A stretch of 6,047 nucleotides of DNA from Hyphomicrobiales bacterium (GTDB lineage: Bacteria; Pseudomonadota; Alphaproteobacteria; Rhizobiales; Devosiaceae): contig WFOP01000148.1 in the NCBI GenBank assembly GCA_015487985.1, positions 1 to 6,047 of the forward strand. The letters are read 5' to 3'. Below, piece after piece: positions 1 through 5,980 of this stretch; position 1 is the stretch's first letter; the number at the start of each line of letters is the position of its first letter. The position numbers were made by a program, and so were the translations under genes. The notes below the pieces were generated by a model that ran no database searches, was not told where the DNA came from, and saw nothing but the letters and a program-made list of their open reading frames with translations.

Positions 1-427
1 CTGTTACATACTGGCCATAACCAAGCAGCAAGGCATAAAGCACCAGAAAGGTGAAAATCACATTGGCCGCCGGGCCGGCAACAACCACGGCAATGCGCTG
101 CCAGACGTTTTTTTGGGAAAACAAATGGGGTCGCACCTGTTCATCAAACCTTTCAACCGCATCGGGATCGTTGAGGCTGGCCACATTCATATCCCCCAGA
201 AAACGCACATAGCCGCCAAGCGGAATCAGGGAGAGGCGCCAACGGGTGCCCATTTTGTCGGTGTAGCCAAAAATTTCCCGGCCAAATCCAATGGAAAATG
301 TCTGGATTGCAATACCGTTCCAGCGTGCCACCAAATAGTGGCCCATTTCGTGAACGAATACGATGACCGTCAGCACCAGCAAAAACGGCCCGATATAGGA
401 GATGAGCCACCAGGCAAATTCAAACAT
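1..427 (-). CDS. rseP: RseP-type site-2 intramembrane zinc metalloprotease (M50), N-terminal part
   Basis: Inner-membrane protease that cuts transmembrane segments, classically the anti-sigma factor RseA in the sigma-E envelope-stress cascade, and remnant signal peptides. Only the first 142 codons are in the window; the C-terminal part lies beyond base 1. What is visible: a hydrophobic first membrane segment (about residues 8-30) carrying the HExxH zinc motif as HEMGH at 26-30; the following RWNGI and SIGFGRE loop (35-51) typical of the family; PLGGYV at 69-74; and the start of the second membrane segment with GPAAN at 118-122. The PDZ domains and the later catalytic Asp motif are not in view. 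The ATG at 425-427 places the motif where the family has it; the ribosome site before it (GGCTGGA) is weak. It lies 53 bp after cdsA, without the dxr gene often found between them. In E. coli-like clusters bamA follows. Family is certain; physiological substrate is inferred. Confidence 0.93.
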   Translation of the reverse strand, partial: MFEFAWWLISYIGPFLLVLTVIVFVHEMGHYLVARWNGIAIQTFSIGFGREIFGYTDKMGTRWRLSLIPLGGYVRFLGDMNVASLNDPDAVERFDEQVRPHLFSQKNVWQRIAVVVAGPAANVIFTFLVLYALLLGYGQYVT

Positions 428-443
428 GTTTTATCCAGCCAAG

Positions 444-474
444 GTTAATTGTAATATCGGGTTATGTTAATTGT
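444..474. repeat. 9-bp direct repeat in the cdsA-rseP gap
   Basis: GTTAATTGT occurs at 444-452 and again, identically and in the same orientation, at 466-474, 22 bp apart start to start (about two helical turns). It lies in the short AT-rich gap between the cdsA stop and the rseP start. It could be a regulator site or a chance product of AT-rich sequence. No convincing promoter overlaps it, so function is unknown. Confidence 0.35.
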
Positions 475-480
475 GTTGCA

Positions 481-1344
481 TCACCAGAGCAAAAGACCGT
501 TTGCGACCATTTGCGGGCTGGCGTGAATTGCACCAACGAAGAATACCAGCAATGCGCCAAATGTAAGACTATCCAGGCGATCCATCAATCCACCATGTCC
601 GGGAATTGATCCGCCACTGTCTTTTATTCGGAAATGACGTTTGATGGCGCTCTCGCTCAAGTCCCCCATCTGACCAATCAGGGAAACAGCAACAGCAACA
701 ACAAGGCCAATCCACCATGGCGAGGGGGTTGCCACAATCCACACCAAAGTCCCCGCCAGACTGCCAATCACCAATCCGCCAATGGCCCCGGACCAGGTTT
801 TTGCCGGAGAAATTTCAGGGCTCAGCTTGGCACCGCCAAAAAGTCGACCCGAGAAAAAAGCACCGGTGTCTGTCATCCATATCGTTGTGCCAAGGAAAAA
901 ACAGGCAATAAAGCCGTTGATTGAATCGCCTCTGATGGCAACCAGAGAAATGACGACAATTGAAAAAAATGCAAATCCCCCGGCCCGCCACGCCCGGTTT
1001 CGGGCGCCGCCCAAAAGCACAATCACCAACCCCAACAGGGCTGCAATAGCGCCTCCCCCGATGCCGACCACGGCACTGATGAGGGAAATAACCGCAATCA
1101 AAACCATCAGCACAATGCCAAATATATCAAGGGGTTGCCTTGTGATCATTTTCATCCACTCGCGCATAACCCAGGCAAAGGCCGCCGCGACCAGAATTGC
1201 AAACCAGACGCCCCCTGCCCACACGACAAAAATCGTTACTGCCAACATGAAAAACGCCGAGATCAGCCGAGGACCAAGGTCTTTCCATTTTCTCTTTGTC
1301 GATTTGGACGGTGCGGGCTGCGCATCAAGGGAGCGATCATTCAT
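481..1344 (-). CDS. cdsA: Phosphatidate cytidylyltransferase (CDP-diacylglycerol synthase)
   Basis: Integral membrane enzyme that makes CDP-diacylglycerol and pyrophosphate from CTP and phosphatidic acid, the branch point for phosphatidylserine/ethanolamine and phosphatidylglycerol/cardiolipin. The 287-residue protein is close to the usual family length. It has a basic N-terminus (residues 14-21), then a series of hydrophobic segments. MTDTGAFFSGRLFGG (157-171) and SPAKTWSG (179-186) are family motifs. The CDS signature runs from S232 to D258: SAIKRH, then KDSGG, then PGHGGLMDRLD, with the acidic residues thought to bind the metals. The start is the ATG at 1342-1344, which overlaps the uppS stop as ATGA; no strong ribosome site precedes it, so translation is probably coupled to uppS. 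The next gene is rseP, 53 bp on. Nothing is truncated. Identification is firm. Confidence 0.97.
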   Translation of the reverse strand: MNDRSLDAQPAPSKSTKRKWKDLGPRLISAFFMLAVTIFVVWAGGVWFAILVAAAFAWVMREWMKMITRQPLDIFGIVLMVLIAVISLISAVVGIGGGAIAALLGLVIVLLGGARNRAWRAGGFAFFSIVVISLVAIRGDSINGFIACFFLGTTIWMTDTGAFFSGRLFGGAKLSPEISPAKTWSGAIGGLVIGSLAGTLVWIVATPSPWWIGLVVAVAVSLIGQMGDLSESAIKRHFRIKDSGGSIPGHGGLMDRLDSLTFGALLVFFVGAIHASPQMVANGLLLW

Positions 1345-2111
1345 GACACTGGTTCAATACCACCAAAACGGCGCTGGCGAGAGGAGAAGATTTCAAGGGA
1401 CTTAACAAAATCTTCTTCATCAAAATCCGGCCATAAAACATCAAGAAACACCAGTTCGGCATAGGCCGATTGCCAGACAAGAAAATTGGATATTCGTTGC
1501 TCTCCCCCGGTGCGAATAAGCAGGTCGGGGTCGGGTATTTCATTGGTAAACAGCGTTCTTTCAATCAGGTTTTCGTCAATGTCATCGGGGAGAATCTCTT
1601 TACGGCTTACGGCGCGGGCAATTTTTTGAACCGCACTGGCGATCTCGGCCCGGCCACCATAGTTAAAGGCCACATTGAGGTTCAGCCCGGTATTGTTTTG
1701 AGTTTTTCTTTCAACTTCAGTGATAATGTCTTGCAGCCCGGCCTCAAGTTCCTCCCGGTCCCCCAGGATACGAATACGCACATTGTTGGCATGGAGTTTT
1801 TGCAGGTCCGACTCAACGAAGCGCCGCAGCAGCTTAAAAATAAACTCGACCTCACTTTTTGGTCGCCGCCAATTCTCTGAACTAAAGCTGAAAACCGTCA
1901 GATATCTGATGCCATGGCGAATGGCATATTCAACCAGCTTTCGTAATGCCTTGATCCCCTCGCGATGTCCATCTGTTCGAGGCTTGCCACGCGCCTGTGC
2001 CCAGCGACCATTGCCATCCATGGTGACCCCGATATGGACGGGAATCTGCAATTTTTCCATCACTTGGTTTGCATCCTCAGGACTGGTAATTTTCGCAGAC
2101 TCCATAGACAT
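1341..2111 (-). CDS. uppS: Isoprenyl transferase / undecaprenyl diphosphate synthase (cis-prenyltransferase)
   Basis: Cytosolic cis-prenyltransferase that adds eight isopentenyl units to farnesyl diphosphate to give C55 undecaprenyl diphosphate, the lipid carrier for peptidoglycan and other envelope glycans. The 256-residue protein has the catalytic MDGNGRWA motif (31-38, with D32 the expected Mg-binding Asp), FSFSSENW (74-81), NYGGRAEI (150-157), and the family signature from D196 to L211 (DLLIRTGGEQRISNFL), ending with a typical WPDF and RQRRFGG tail. The ATG at 2109-2111 is the furthest possible start, since an in-frame TAA lies 9 bases upstream. A second ATG two codons in (2103-2105) is possible. 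Neither has a recognisable Shine-Dalgarno. It follows frr after 81 bp, where a promoter-like sequence is seen, and overlaps cdsA by four bases. Product chain length is inferred from family and context. Confidence 0.96.
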   Translation of the reverse strand: MSMESAKITSPEDANQVMEKLQIPVHIGVTMDGNGRWAQARGKPRTDGHREGIKALRKLVEYAIRHGIRYLTVFSFSSENWRRPKSEVEFIFKLLRRFVESDLQKLHANNVRIRILGDREELEAGLQDIITEVERKTQNNTGLNLNVAFNYGGRAEIASAVQKIARAVSRKEILPDDIDENLIERTLFTNEIPDPDLLIRTGGEQRISNFLVWQSAYAELVFLDVLWPDFDEEDFVKSLEIFSSRQRRFGGIEPVS

Positions 2112-2140
2112 GGTTGTTTAGTGAACTTTTCGCGATATGG

Positions 2141-2169
2141 ATTTTATTGGTTCTGGTGGAAAATTTCAA
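2141..2169 (-). promoter_or_regulatory. Possible sigma70-type promoter for uppS
   Basis: Reading the minus strand, TTGAAA (2164-2169) is followed after exactly 17 bases by TAAAAT (2141-2146), a good spacing and a fair match to both housekeeping elements. Initiation near 2134 would give a leader of only about 23 nt before the uppS ATG. It lies in the AT-rich 81-bp gap between frr and uppS, the second-largest gap in the operon. AT-rich DNA gives such matches by chance, so this is a candidate only. Confidence 0.4.
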
Positions 2170-2192
2170 AAGGCAAGGGCAAATTCCCCTCA

Positions 2193-2753
2193 CTAAATCT
2201 GCATGATTTCCTGCTCTTTGGTTGCGGTCATGGCATCAATCTTTGCGATGGCGGCATCTGTGGCTTTTTGTACGGCATCGGAATGAGTGTGCATTTCATC
2301 CTGCCCCATGTCCCCGTCTTTTTCAGCTTTTTTAAGACTGTCCATACCGTCCCGGCGGATATGGCGAACCGCGACACGGGCCTGTTCCGCGTAGGTGCCG
2401 GCCACTTTGCTCAGTTCACGCCGGCGCTCTTCATTTAATTCGGGCAAAGGCACACGAATCAGTGCGCCTTCAGAAATAGGGTTCAGGCCCAGATTTGAGT
2501 CCCGTATTGCCTTATCAACAGCAATGGCCAGAGACTTGTCCCACACCTGCACTGAAATCATGCGGGGTTCGGGCACCGTCACCGTGGCGACCTGACTGAG
2601 GGGCATGGGAGAACCATAGGCATCAACCATAACCGGCTCAAGCATGCTTGCGCTGGCGCGGCCGGTTCTCAAACCGCTCAACTCACTCTGTAAAGAGTCA
2701 ATTGATTTATCCATTCGTGCTTTTAGTGCATCAATTGAAAACGAATCTGACAT
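2193..2753 (-). CDS. frr: Ribosome recycling factor (RRF)
   Basis: Acts in the cytoplasm with EF-G to split the post-termination ribosome complex so that subunits can be reused. The 186-residue product is the standard length and aligns along its whole length with the family: an N-terminal helix of the three-helix domain with LRTGRAS at 28-34, the beta-rich domain with [19 protein letters not shown] (46-64) and NPISEG (91-96), then [15 protein letters not shown] (100-114) and VRHIRRDG (129-136), whose arginines match the ribosome-contacting region, and the ending KEQEIMQI. The start is the ATG at 2751-2753, preceded by a weak CGGAAC ribosome site; the start gives the conserved N-terminus. It follows pyrH by 43 bp, the common pyrH-frr pairing. 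The gap contains TGACTAAA twice (2767-2774 and 2782-2789), meaning unknown. Confidence 0.98.
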   Translation of the reverse strand: MSDSFSIDALKARMDKSIDSLQSELSGLRTGRASASMLEPVMVDAYGSPMPLSQVATVTVPEPRMISVQVWDKSLAIAVDKAIRDSNLGLNPISEGALIRVPLPELNEERRRELSKVAGTYAEQARVAVRHIRRDGMDSLKKAEKDGDMGQDEMHTHSDAVQKATDAAIAKIDAMTATKEQEIMQI

Positions 2754-2796
2754 TTTGGTTCCGATCTGACTAAAAAGGGTATGACTAAACTGGGCG

Positions 2797-3510
2797 CTAT
2801 CCTACACGGGTTGAAGGCACCTGGCCTTTCAGAACCCCCGACAAGCCACCCGGCGCATCCAATGCATAAACCAGTATGGGCAATTTATTGTCGCGGGCAA
2901 GGGCAAATGCGGCGGTATCCATAACCCTTAGGTCGTTGGATATCACCTGTTCGTGGCTAATGGTTTCAAAACGGGCCGCATTCGGGTCTTTTTCGGGGTC
3001 AGCAGAATAAATGCCATCAACCTTGGTTCCCTTGAGCAAGATGTCGCAATCCAGCTCAATCGCCTTGAGGGCGGCGGCGGTATCGGTGGTAAAAAACGGA
3101 TTGCCCGTCCCGCCCCCGCAAATCACCACCTGAGCATTTTTCAGGGCACGTTTTGCATCTCGCGCCGTAAACACATCGGCAACGGAGTGCATTGGAAGTG
3201 AAGAAAATACTTTTGTATCAACACCCTGCTTGCTGATTTCCTGAGCAAGGGCCAGAGAGTTTATAACGGTGCCAAGCATGCCCATAAGGTCGCCCGTCAC
3301 CCGGTCACCGCCTTCAGCCGCCACTTTCAAACCACGGAAAATATTCCCCGCGCCAATAACAATGGCAATTTGAACACCCTGTTGTGCTGTTTCGACAATC
3401 TGGGCGGCAACGGAACTCAAGAACTTGGCTTCGATACCAAAATTCTGGTCTCCGGCAAGAACCTCACCGGAAACCTTCAGCAATATACGTTTGTATGGAA
3501 TGTCAGCCAC
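2797..3510 (-). CDS. pyrH: Uridylate kinase (UMP kinase, PyrH)
   Basis: Bacterial hexameric UMP kinase of the amino-acid-kinase fold: ATP plus UMP gives ADP plus UDP, the step feeding all pyrimidine nucleotides; usually activated by GTP and inhibited by UTP. From the GTG at 3508-3510 it is 237 residues. Visible motifs: [11 protein letters not shown] at 6-16 with the phosphate-binding Lys12, the glycine loop GAGNIFRG at 53-60, [15 protein letters not shown] (132-146), [12 protein letters not shown] (161-172), and [16 protein letters not shown] (197-212). No ATG fits. GTG is preferred because GGGGG lies 5 bases upstream and because it leaves five residues before YKR, as I recall for other alphaproteobacterial PyrH proteins. 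A TTG at 3520-3522 would add four residues and is the alternative. The third base of the usual GGGN loop is altered: here the sequence is GAGN. The gap to tsf holds an inverted repeat. Function is firm, start moderately so. Confidence 0.95.
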   Translation of the reverse strand: MADIPYKRILLKVSGEVLAGDQNFGIEAKFLSSVAAQIVETAQQGVQIAIVIGAGNIFRGLKVAAEGGDRVTGDLMGMLGTVINSLALAQEISKQGVDTKVFSSLPMHSVADVFTARDAKRALKNAQVVICGGGTGNPFFTTDTAAALKAIELDCDILLKGTKVDGIYSADPEKDPNAARFETISHEQVISNDLRVMDTAAFALARDNKLPILVYALDAPGGLSGVLKGQVPSTRVG

Positions 3511-3526
3511 AAAGGCCCCCAAATTG

Positions 3527-3545
3527 TCCCGGAATTATACCGGGA
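3527..3545 (-). promoter_or_regulatory. Inverted repeat with TATAAT in its loop, just upstream of pyrH
   Basis: On the minus strand TCCCGG and CCGGGA (six-base perfect arms) flank the seven-base loop TATAATT. The hairpin lies between the tsf stop and the pyrH start, about 16 bases before the preferred GTG and only four before the alternative TTG. It could be an RNA hairpin affecting pyrH translation or transcript processing, or TATAAT could be a -10 element (3534-3539). The matching -35 region is poor (TTCCCG at an 18-base spacing). There is no T tract after it, so it is not a normal terminator. Confidence 0.4.
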
Positions 3546-3570
3546 AGAATCTTGTTTCGGGAACCTTTTA

Positions 3571-4494
3571 CTAGCTGCCTGCGGCGGCGGCAACCTCCGC
3601 TGCGAAATCGCTTTCTTCTTTTTCGATTCCATCACCAAGGGCCATGCGCACAAAACCGGTCAGTTTAATATCTGCACCAATTTCTTTTGCTTTTGCCTCG
3701 ATAAAAGCGCCAACTTTGCTTTCCCCGTCAATCACAAAGACCTGCTCGAGCAAGCACACTTCAGAAAAAAACTTGCGAATACGGCCATCGACCATCTTGG
3801 CGACGATTTCTGCGGGTTTACCTGAGGCGTTCGCCTGCTCGGTAAATACCGCACGCTCACGGGCAACCACGGCTTCATCCACATCGTCAGATGAAATCGC
3901 CAGGGGGTTAATGGCAGCGATATGCATGGCAATCTGTTTGCCAAGCGCCTGCAACTCATCCTTGTCGCCCGTGGATTCAAGGGCCACCAGAACACCCATC
4001 CGGCCAAGGCCCTCTGCGGCGGCGTTATGAATGTAAGAGGCAACCACCCCGTCATTCACGGACAAAACAGCACTGCGACGCAGGCCCATGTTTTCGCCGA
4101 TTTTTGCAACAGCAGCGGTCACAGTATCAGCGACATTCATGTCAGCGCCGGGATATTGCATGGCGTTGAGTTTTTCAGCATCCGTGCCCCCCTCAAGCGC
4201 CAGAGTGGCGATGGAGGAAACAAGTTTCTGAAACTCTTCGTTGCGGGCCACAAAATCCGTCTCCGAGTTAACTTCAACAACGGCGCCCGTAGTGCCATTG
4301 GTTGCAACACCAACCAAACCTTCGGCGGCAACCCGCCCGGCTTTTTTGGCGGCTTTTGCCAAACCTTTGGAGCGCAGCCAGTCAATTGCGGCTTCGATGT
4401 CGCCATCGGTTTCCACAAGTGCATTTTTGCAATCCATCATTCCTGCGCCGGTCATTTCGCGCAGTTCTTTTACCTGTGCCATAGATACAGCCAT
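3571..4494 (-). CDS. tsf: Elongation factor Ts (EF-Ts)
   Basis: Guanine-nucleotide exchange factor that strips GDP from EF-Tu during translation elongation. The 307 residues are slightly longer than E. coli EF-Ts and usual for the family. An N-terminal UBA-like domain (about 1-50) carries signature 1, [16 protein letters not shown] (11-26). Signature 2, [11 protein letters not shown] (74-84), includes the Asp80-Phe81 pair that inserts into EF-Tu to displace magnesium. Core subdomains follow ([19 protein letters not shown] at 156-174; [15 protein letters not shown] at 186-200), then the conserved [14 protein letters not shown] and [11 protein letters not shown] stretch (225-251), and an acidic/alanine-rich tail. 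The ATG at 4492-4494 has a good AAGGAAT ribosome site eight bases away from its core. It lies 105 bp after rpsB, the near-universal rpsB-tsf pair, and 48 bp before tsf's follower pyrH. Confidence 0.98.
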   Translation of the reverse strand: MAVSMAQVKELREMTGAGMMDCKNALVETDGDIEAAIDWLRSKGLAKAAKKAGRVAAEGLVGVATNGTTGAVVEVNSETDFVARNEEFQKLVSSIATLALEGGTDAEKLNAMQYPGADMNVADTVTAAVAKIGENMGLRRSAVLSVNDGVVASYIHNAAAEGLGRMGVLVALESTGDKDELQALGKQIAMHIAAINPLAISSDDVDEAVVARERAVFTEQANASGKPAEIVAKMVDGRIRKFFSEVCLLEQVFVIDGESKVGAFIEAKAKEIGADIKLTGFVRMALGDGIEKEESDFAAEVAAAAGS

Positions 4495-4500
4495 TGGACT

Positions 4501-4507
4501 ATTCCTT
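4501..4507 (-). promoter_or_regulatory. Ribosome binding site of tsf
   Basis: AAGGAAT on the minus strand, with the AAGGA core ending eight bases before the ATG at 4492-4494. It supports the annotated tsf start and is one of only two good Shine-Dalgarno sites in the window. Confidence 0.8.
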
Positions 4508-4552
4508 AGTTTTCGCGCCTCAAGGGGCTTCTAAATTTAGATAGGTATAACC

Positions 4553-4577
4553 GGCAGCCCATCAAGGACAGGCTGCC
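4553..4577 (-). promoter_or_regulatory. Hairpin in the rpsB-tsf intergenic gap
   Basis: Perfect seven-base arms GGCAGCC and GGCTGCC lie around an eleven-base spacer. Inside the spacer two G-U pairs and one A-U pair can extend the stem to ten pairs with a five-base loop. It begins 22 bases after the rpsB stop. No run of T follows in the minus direction, so it is not a standard intrinsic terminator. A partial terminator, a processing site or a 3' end stabiliser that lets S2 and EF-Ts be made in different amounts is plausible; from memory, an attenuator-like structure was described in the same gap in E. coli. Ten bases, CTAAATTTAG (4531-4540), form a further small palindrome nearby. Confidence 0.55.
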
Positions 4578-4599
4578 ATGCAAACACTCAGGCCCAAGA

Positions 4600-5652
4600 C
4601 TAAACGTCTTTGGCCAATTGAGCGGCCTGCCCCAGCCAGTCATCACGATCAATGCGGCCTTTGAAGTTCAATTCCGCATCCACCTGTTCGATTTCCTGCG
4701 CACTAAAGGCGGCAATCTGTGCATATTTTGTGATGCCAAGGGCGTGCAATTTCTTTTCGATTACCGGGCCTACACCGCTGATTTTCTTCAAATCATCGGG
4801 TTCGCCTTCCGGGGCAACAAACATTGGTTTGCCCGTATCAGGTTCAGCGGCTGCAGCCGGGGCTTCTTCAACAGCAGGAGCGGCCTCTGCAACCGGCTCA
4901 GCGGCAACAACTTCTTCGAGCGGAGCTTCAATCTGCGCGCCAAGGTCAGCGCCATGATCGGTGGACGAGCGGGCAATGCCGTCCAGTGCCGCTCTGGCAA
5001 CCAAATCGCAATATAGCTCAATGGCGCGGGCGGCGTCATCATTGCCCGGAAACGGCAGATCAGCATCATCGGGGTCACAGTTGGAATCGATGACCGCAAC
5101 AACGGGAATACCCAGGCGGCGCGCTTCAAGAATGGCAATGGCTTCTTTATTGGTGTCAATGACAAACAGAACCGAGGGTACGTTGCCCATGTCCTTGATG
5201 CCACCCAGATCACGATCAAGGCGTGCTTTTTCGCGTGAAAGATGAAGCAGTTCTTTTTTGGTCAGCCCTTCATTGCCCCCCTGCTCAAGCGCTTCAAGCT
5301 CTCGCAGGCGTGCAATGGATTTGGAAATGGTCTGCCAGTTGGTCAGCATGCCACCCAACCAGCGCGAGTTTACATAATATTGAGCAGACTGCTGAGCCGC
5401 GGCGGCAACGATGGGTGCTGCCTGGCGTTTGGTGCCAACAAACAGCACACGGCCACCATCGGCCACAACATCCGAAACCAGTTGCAACGCCTGATAAAGC
5501 ATTGGCACTGTCTGGCTCAGATCCATGATGTGGATATTGTTGCGGGTGCCGAAGATGAAACGTTCCATCTTTGGATTCCAGCGGCTTTTTTGGTGCCCGA
5601 AATGCACACCTGCTTCGAGAAGTTGACGAATAGAAAAATCTGGCAATGCCAT
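4600..5652 (-). CDS. rpsB: Small-subunit ribosomal protein S2 with C-terminal helix-hairpin-helix domain
   Basis: S2 binds late to the 30S subunit at the head-body junction and helps hold S1; it also commonly represses its own operon. The S2 core spans about residues 1-230: [19 protein letters not shown] (3-21), WNPKM (25-29), RNNIHIMDL (37-45), VGTKRQA (72-78), [13 protein letters not shown] (94-106), and the second family signature P159-P183. After it comes an Ala/Glu/Pro-rich linker (about 241-285). Residues 286-350 form a helix-hairpin-helix (SAM/H3TH-like) module with [12 protein letters not shown] (291-302) and an ending [18 protein letters not shown]. The total of 350 residues is about 100 above the usual S2. 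The ATG at 5650-5652 is chosen because it gives the conserved N-terminus and has a strong AAAGGAG site; the frame stays open upstream to a GTG at 5763, but those codons look like untranslated leader. First gene of the operon. Confidence 0.97.
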   Translation of the reverse strand: MALPDFSIRQLLEAGVHFGHQKSRWNPKMERFIFGTRNNIHIMDLSQTVPMLYQALQLVSDVVADGGRVLFVGTKRQAAPIVAAAAQQSAQYYVNSRWLGGMLTNWQTISKSIARLRELEALEQGGNEGLTKKELLHLSREKARLDRDLGGIKDMGNVPSVLFVIDTNKEAIAILEARRLGIPVVAVIDSNCDPDDADLPFPGNDDAARAIELYCDLVARAALDGIARSSTDHGADLGAQIEAPLEEVVAAEPVAEAAPAVEEAPAAAAEPDTGKPMFVAPEGEPDDLKKISGVGPVIEKKLHALGITKYAQIAAFSAQEIEQVDAELNFKGRIDRDDWLGQAAQLAKDV

Positions 5653-5780
5653 CTGGCCTGCTCCTTTACCGGTTGTGTCCTCCACGGGGGATATGCAATC
5701 AAATGAGCTCCAAGAGGCCATTTCATCACCGGAAGAAACACCATGAATTTGGTGCGTCGCCACCCGTGTGTGAATTTAGT
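5653..5780 (-). promoter_or_regulatory. Predicted rpsB 5' leader
   Basis: If transcription starts about seven bases after the predicted -10, a leader of about 128 nt precedes rpsB. It contains a small hairpin with arms CACCA and TGGTG (5739-5754, six-base loop). A five-base CCGGT segment (5728-5732) is complementary to ACCGG (5669-5673), which sits directly before the Shine-Dalgarno. A long structured leader is consistent with S2 autoregulation, as known for rpsB in gammaproteobacteria; that this one works so is inference, and the pairings are short. Confidence 0.35.
5661..5667 (-). promoter_or_regulatory. Ribosome binding site of rpsB
   Basis: AAAGGAG on the minus strand, eight bases before the ATG at 5650-5652. 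It is the strongest Shine-Dalgarno in the window and decides the rpsB start in favour of this ATG over the in-frame GTG at 5763. Confidence 0.88.
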
Positions 5781-5787
5781 CGCGCGG

Positions 5788-5816
5788 CATATACCCCATC
5801 CATGGCCGGGGCGCAA
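5788..5816 (-). promoter_or_regulatory. Predicted sigma70-type promoter of the rpsB operon
   Basis: TTGCGC (5811-5816) and TATATG (5788-5793) on the minus strand are separated by exactly 17 bases. The -10 sits in a GC-rich frame (GGGG before it, CCGCGCG after it). It is the best match in the 328-bp non-coding region and the only gap where an operon promoter is expected. Start site would be near 5780. Confidence 0.5.
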
Positions 5817-5980
5817 GCGTTCATATTATGTCAGGTTTGACCGATATAATCGGCGCATGCCCGCCAAAGCATCTCGCGTTTATCGGTATTCAGGCGATCT
5901 GCTTTATTTATTTGGTTTCGCGTGCCTTTATCCTAAAACCGCTGCACATTTTACCACTGCGCACTTTTGGCAAACACGCT
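5817..5980. other. Non-coding stretch upstream of the rpsB promoter
   Basis: Together with the leader this makes 328 bp without a convincing gene between the right-edge gene and rpsB. This part is relatively AT-rich. It contains the near-perfect palindrome CCGATATAATCGG (5841-5853, five-base arms around a three-base centre), about 25 bp upstream of the -35 element. I see no tRNA, no clear intrinsic terminator for the right-edge gene, and no protein-like reading frame. Confidence 0.5.

Noticed and set aside
782..1405. Plus-strand open frame of 207 codons antisense to cdsA and the end of uppS
   Set aside because: It is a shadow of cdsA, whose motifs are unmistakable; the antisense product is low-complexity (Pro, Thr, Ala, Lys) and resembles no family.
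2175..2192. Short AGGG/CCCT stem just after the frr stop as a possible terminator
   Set aside because: Only four pairs and no following T run; uppS is close downstream in the same direction, so a terminator call is not supported.
2767..2789. 8-bp direct repeat TGACTAAA in the pyrH-frr gap
   Set aside because: Two short copies 15 bp apart in a 43-bp gap; too short to separate from chance and with no promoter or hairpin context.
3922..4509. Plus-strand open frame of 195 codons antisense to tsf
   Set aside because: tsf is certain on the other strand, and the antisense translation shows no coherent domain or ribosome site; a codon-bias shadow.
5653..5763. Frame open 37 codons upstream of the rpsB ATG, to a GTG at 5763
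   Set aside because: The extra residues do not resemble S2, the predicted ATG has a strong Shine-Dalgarno and gives the conserved N-terminus, and the extension is most simply the untranslated leader.
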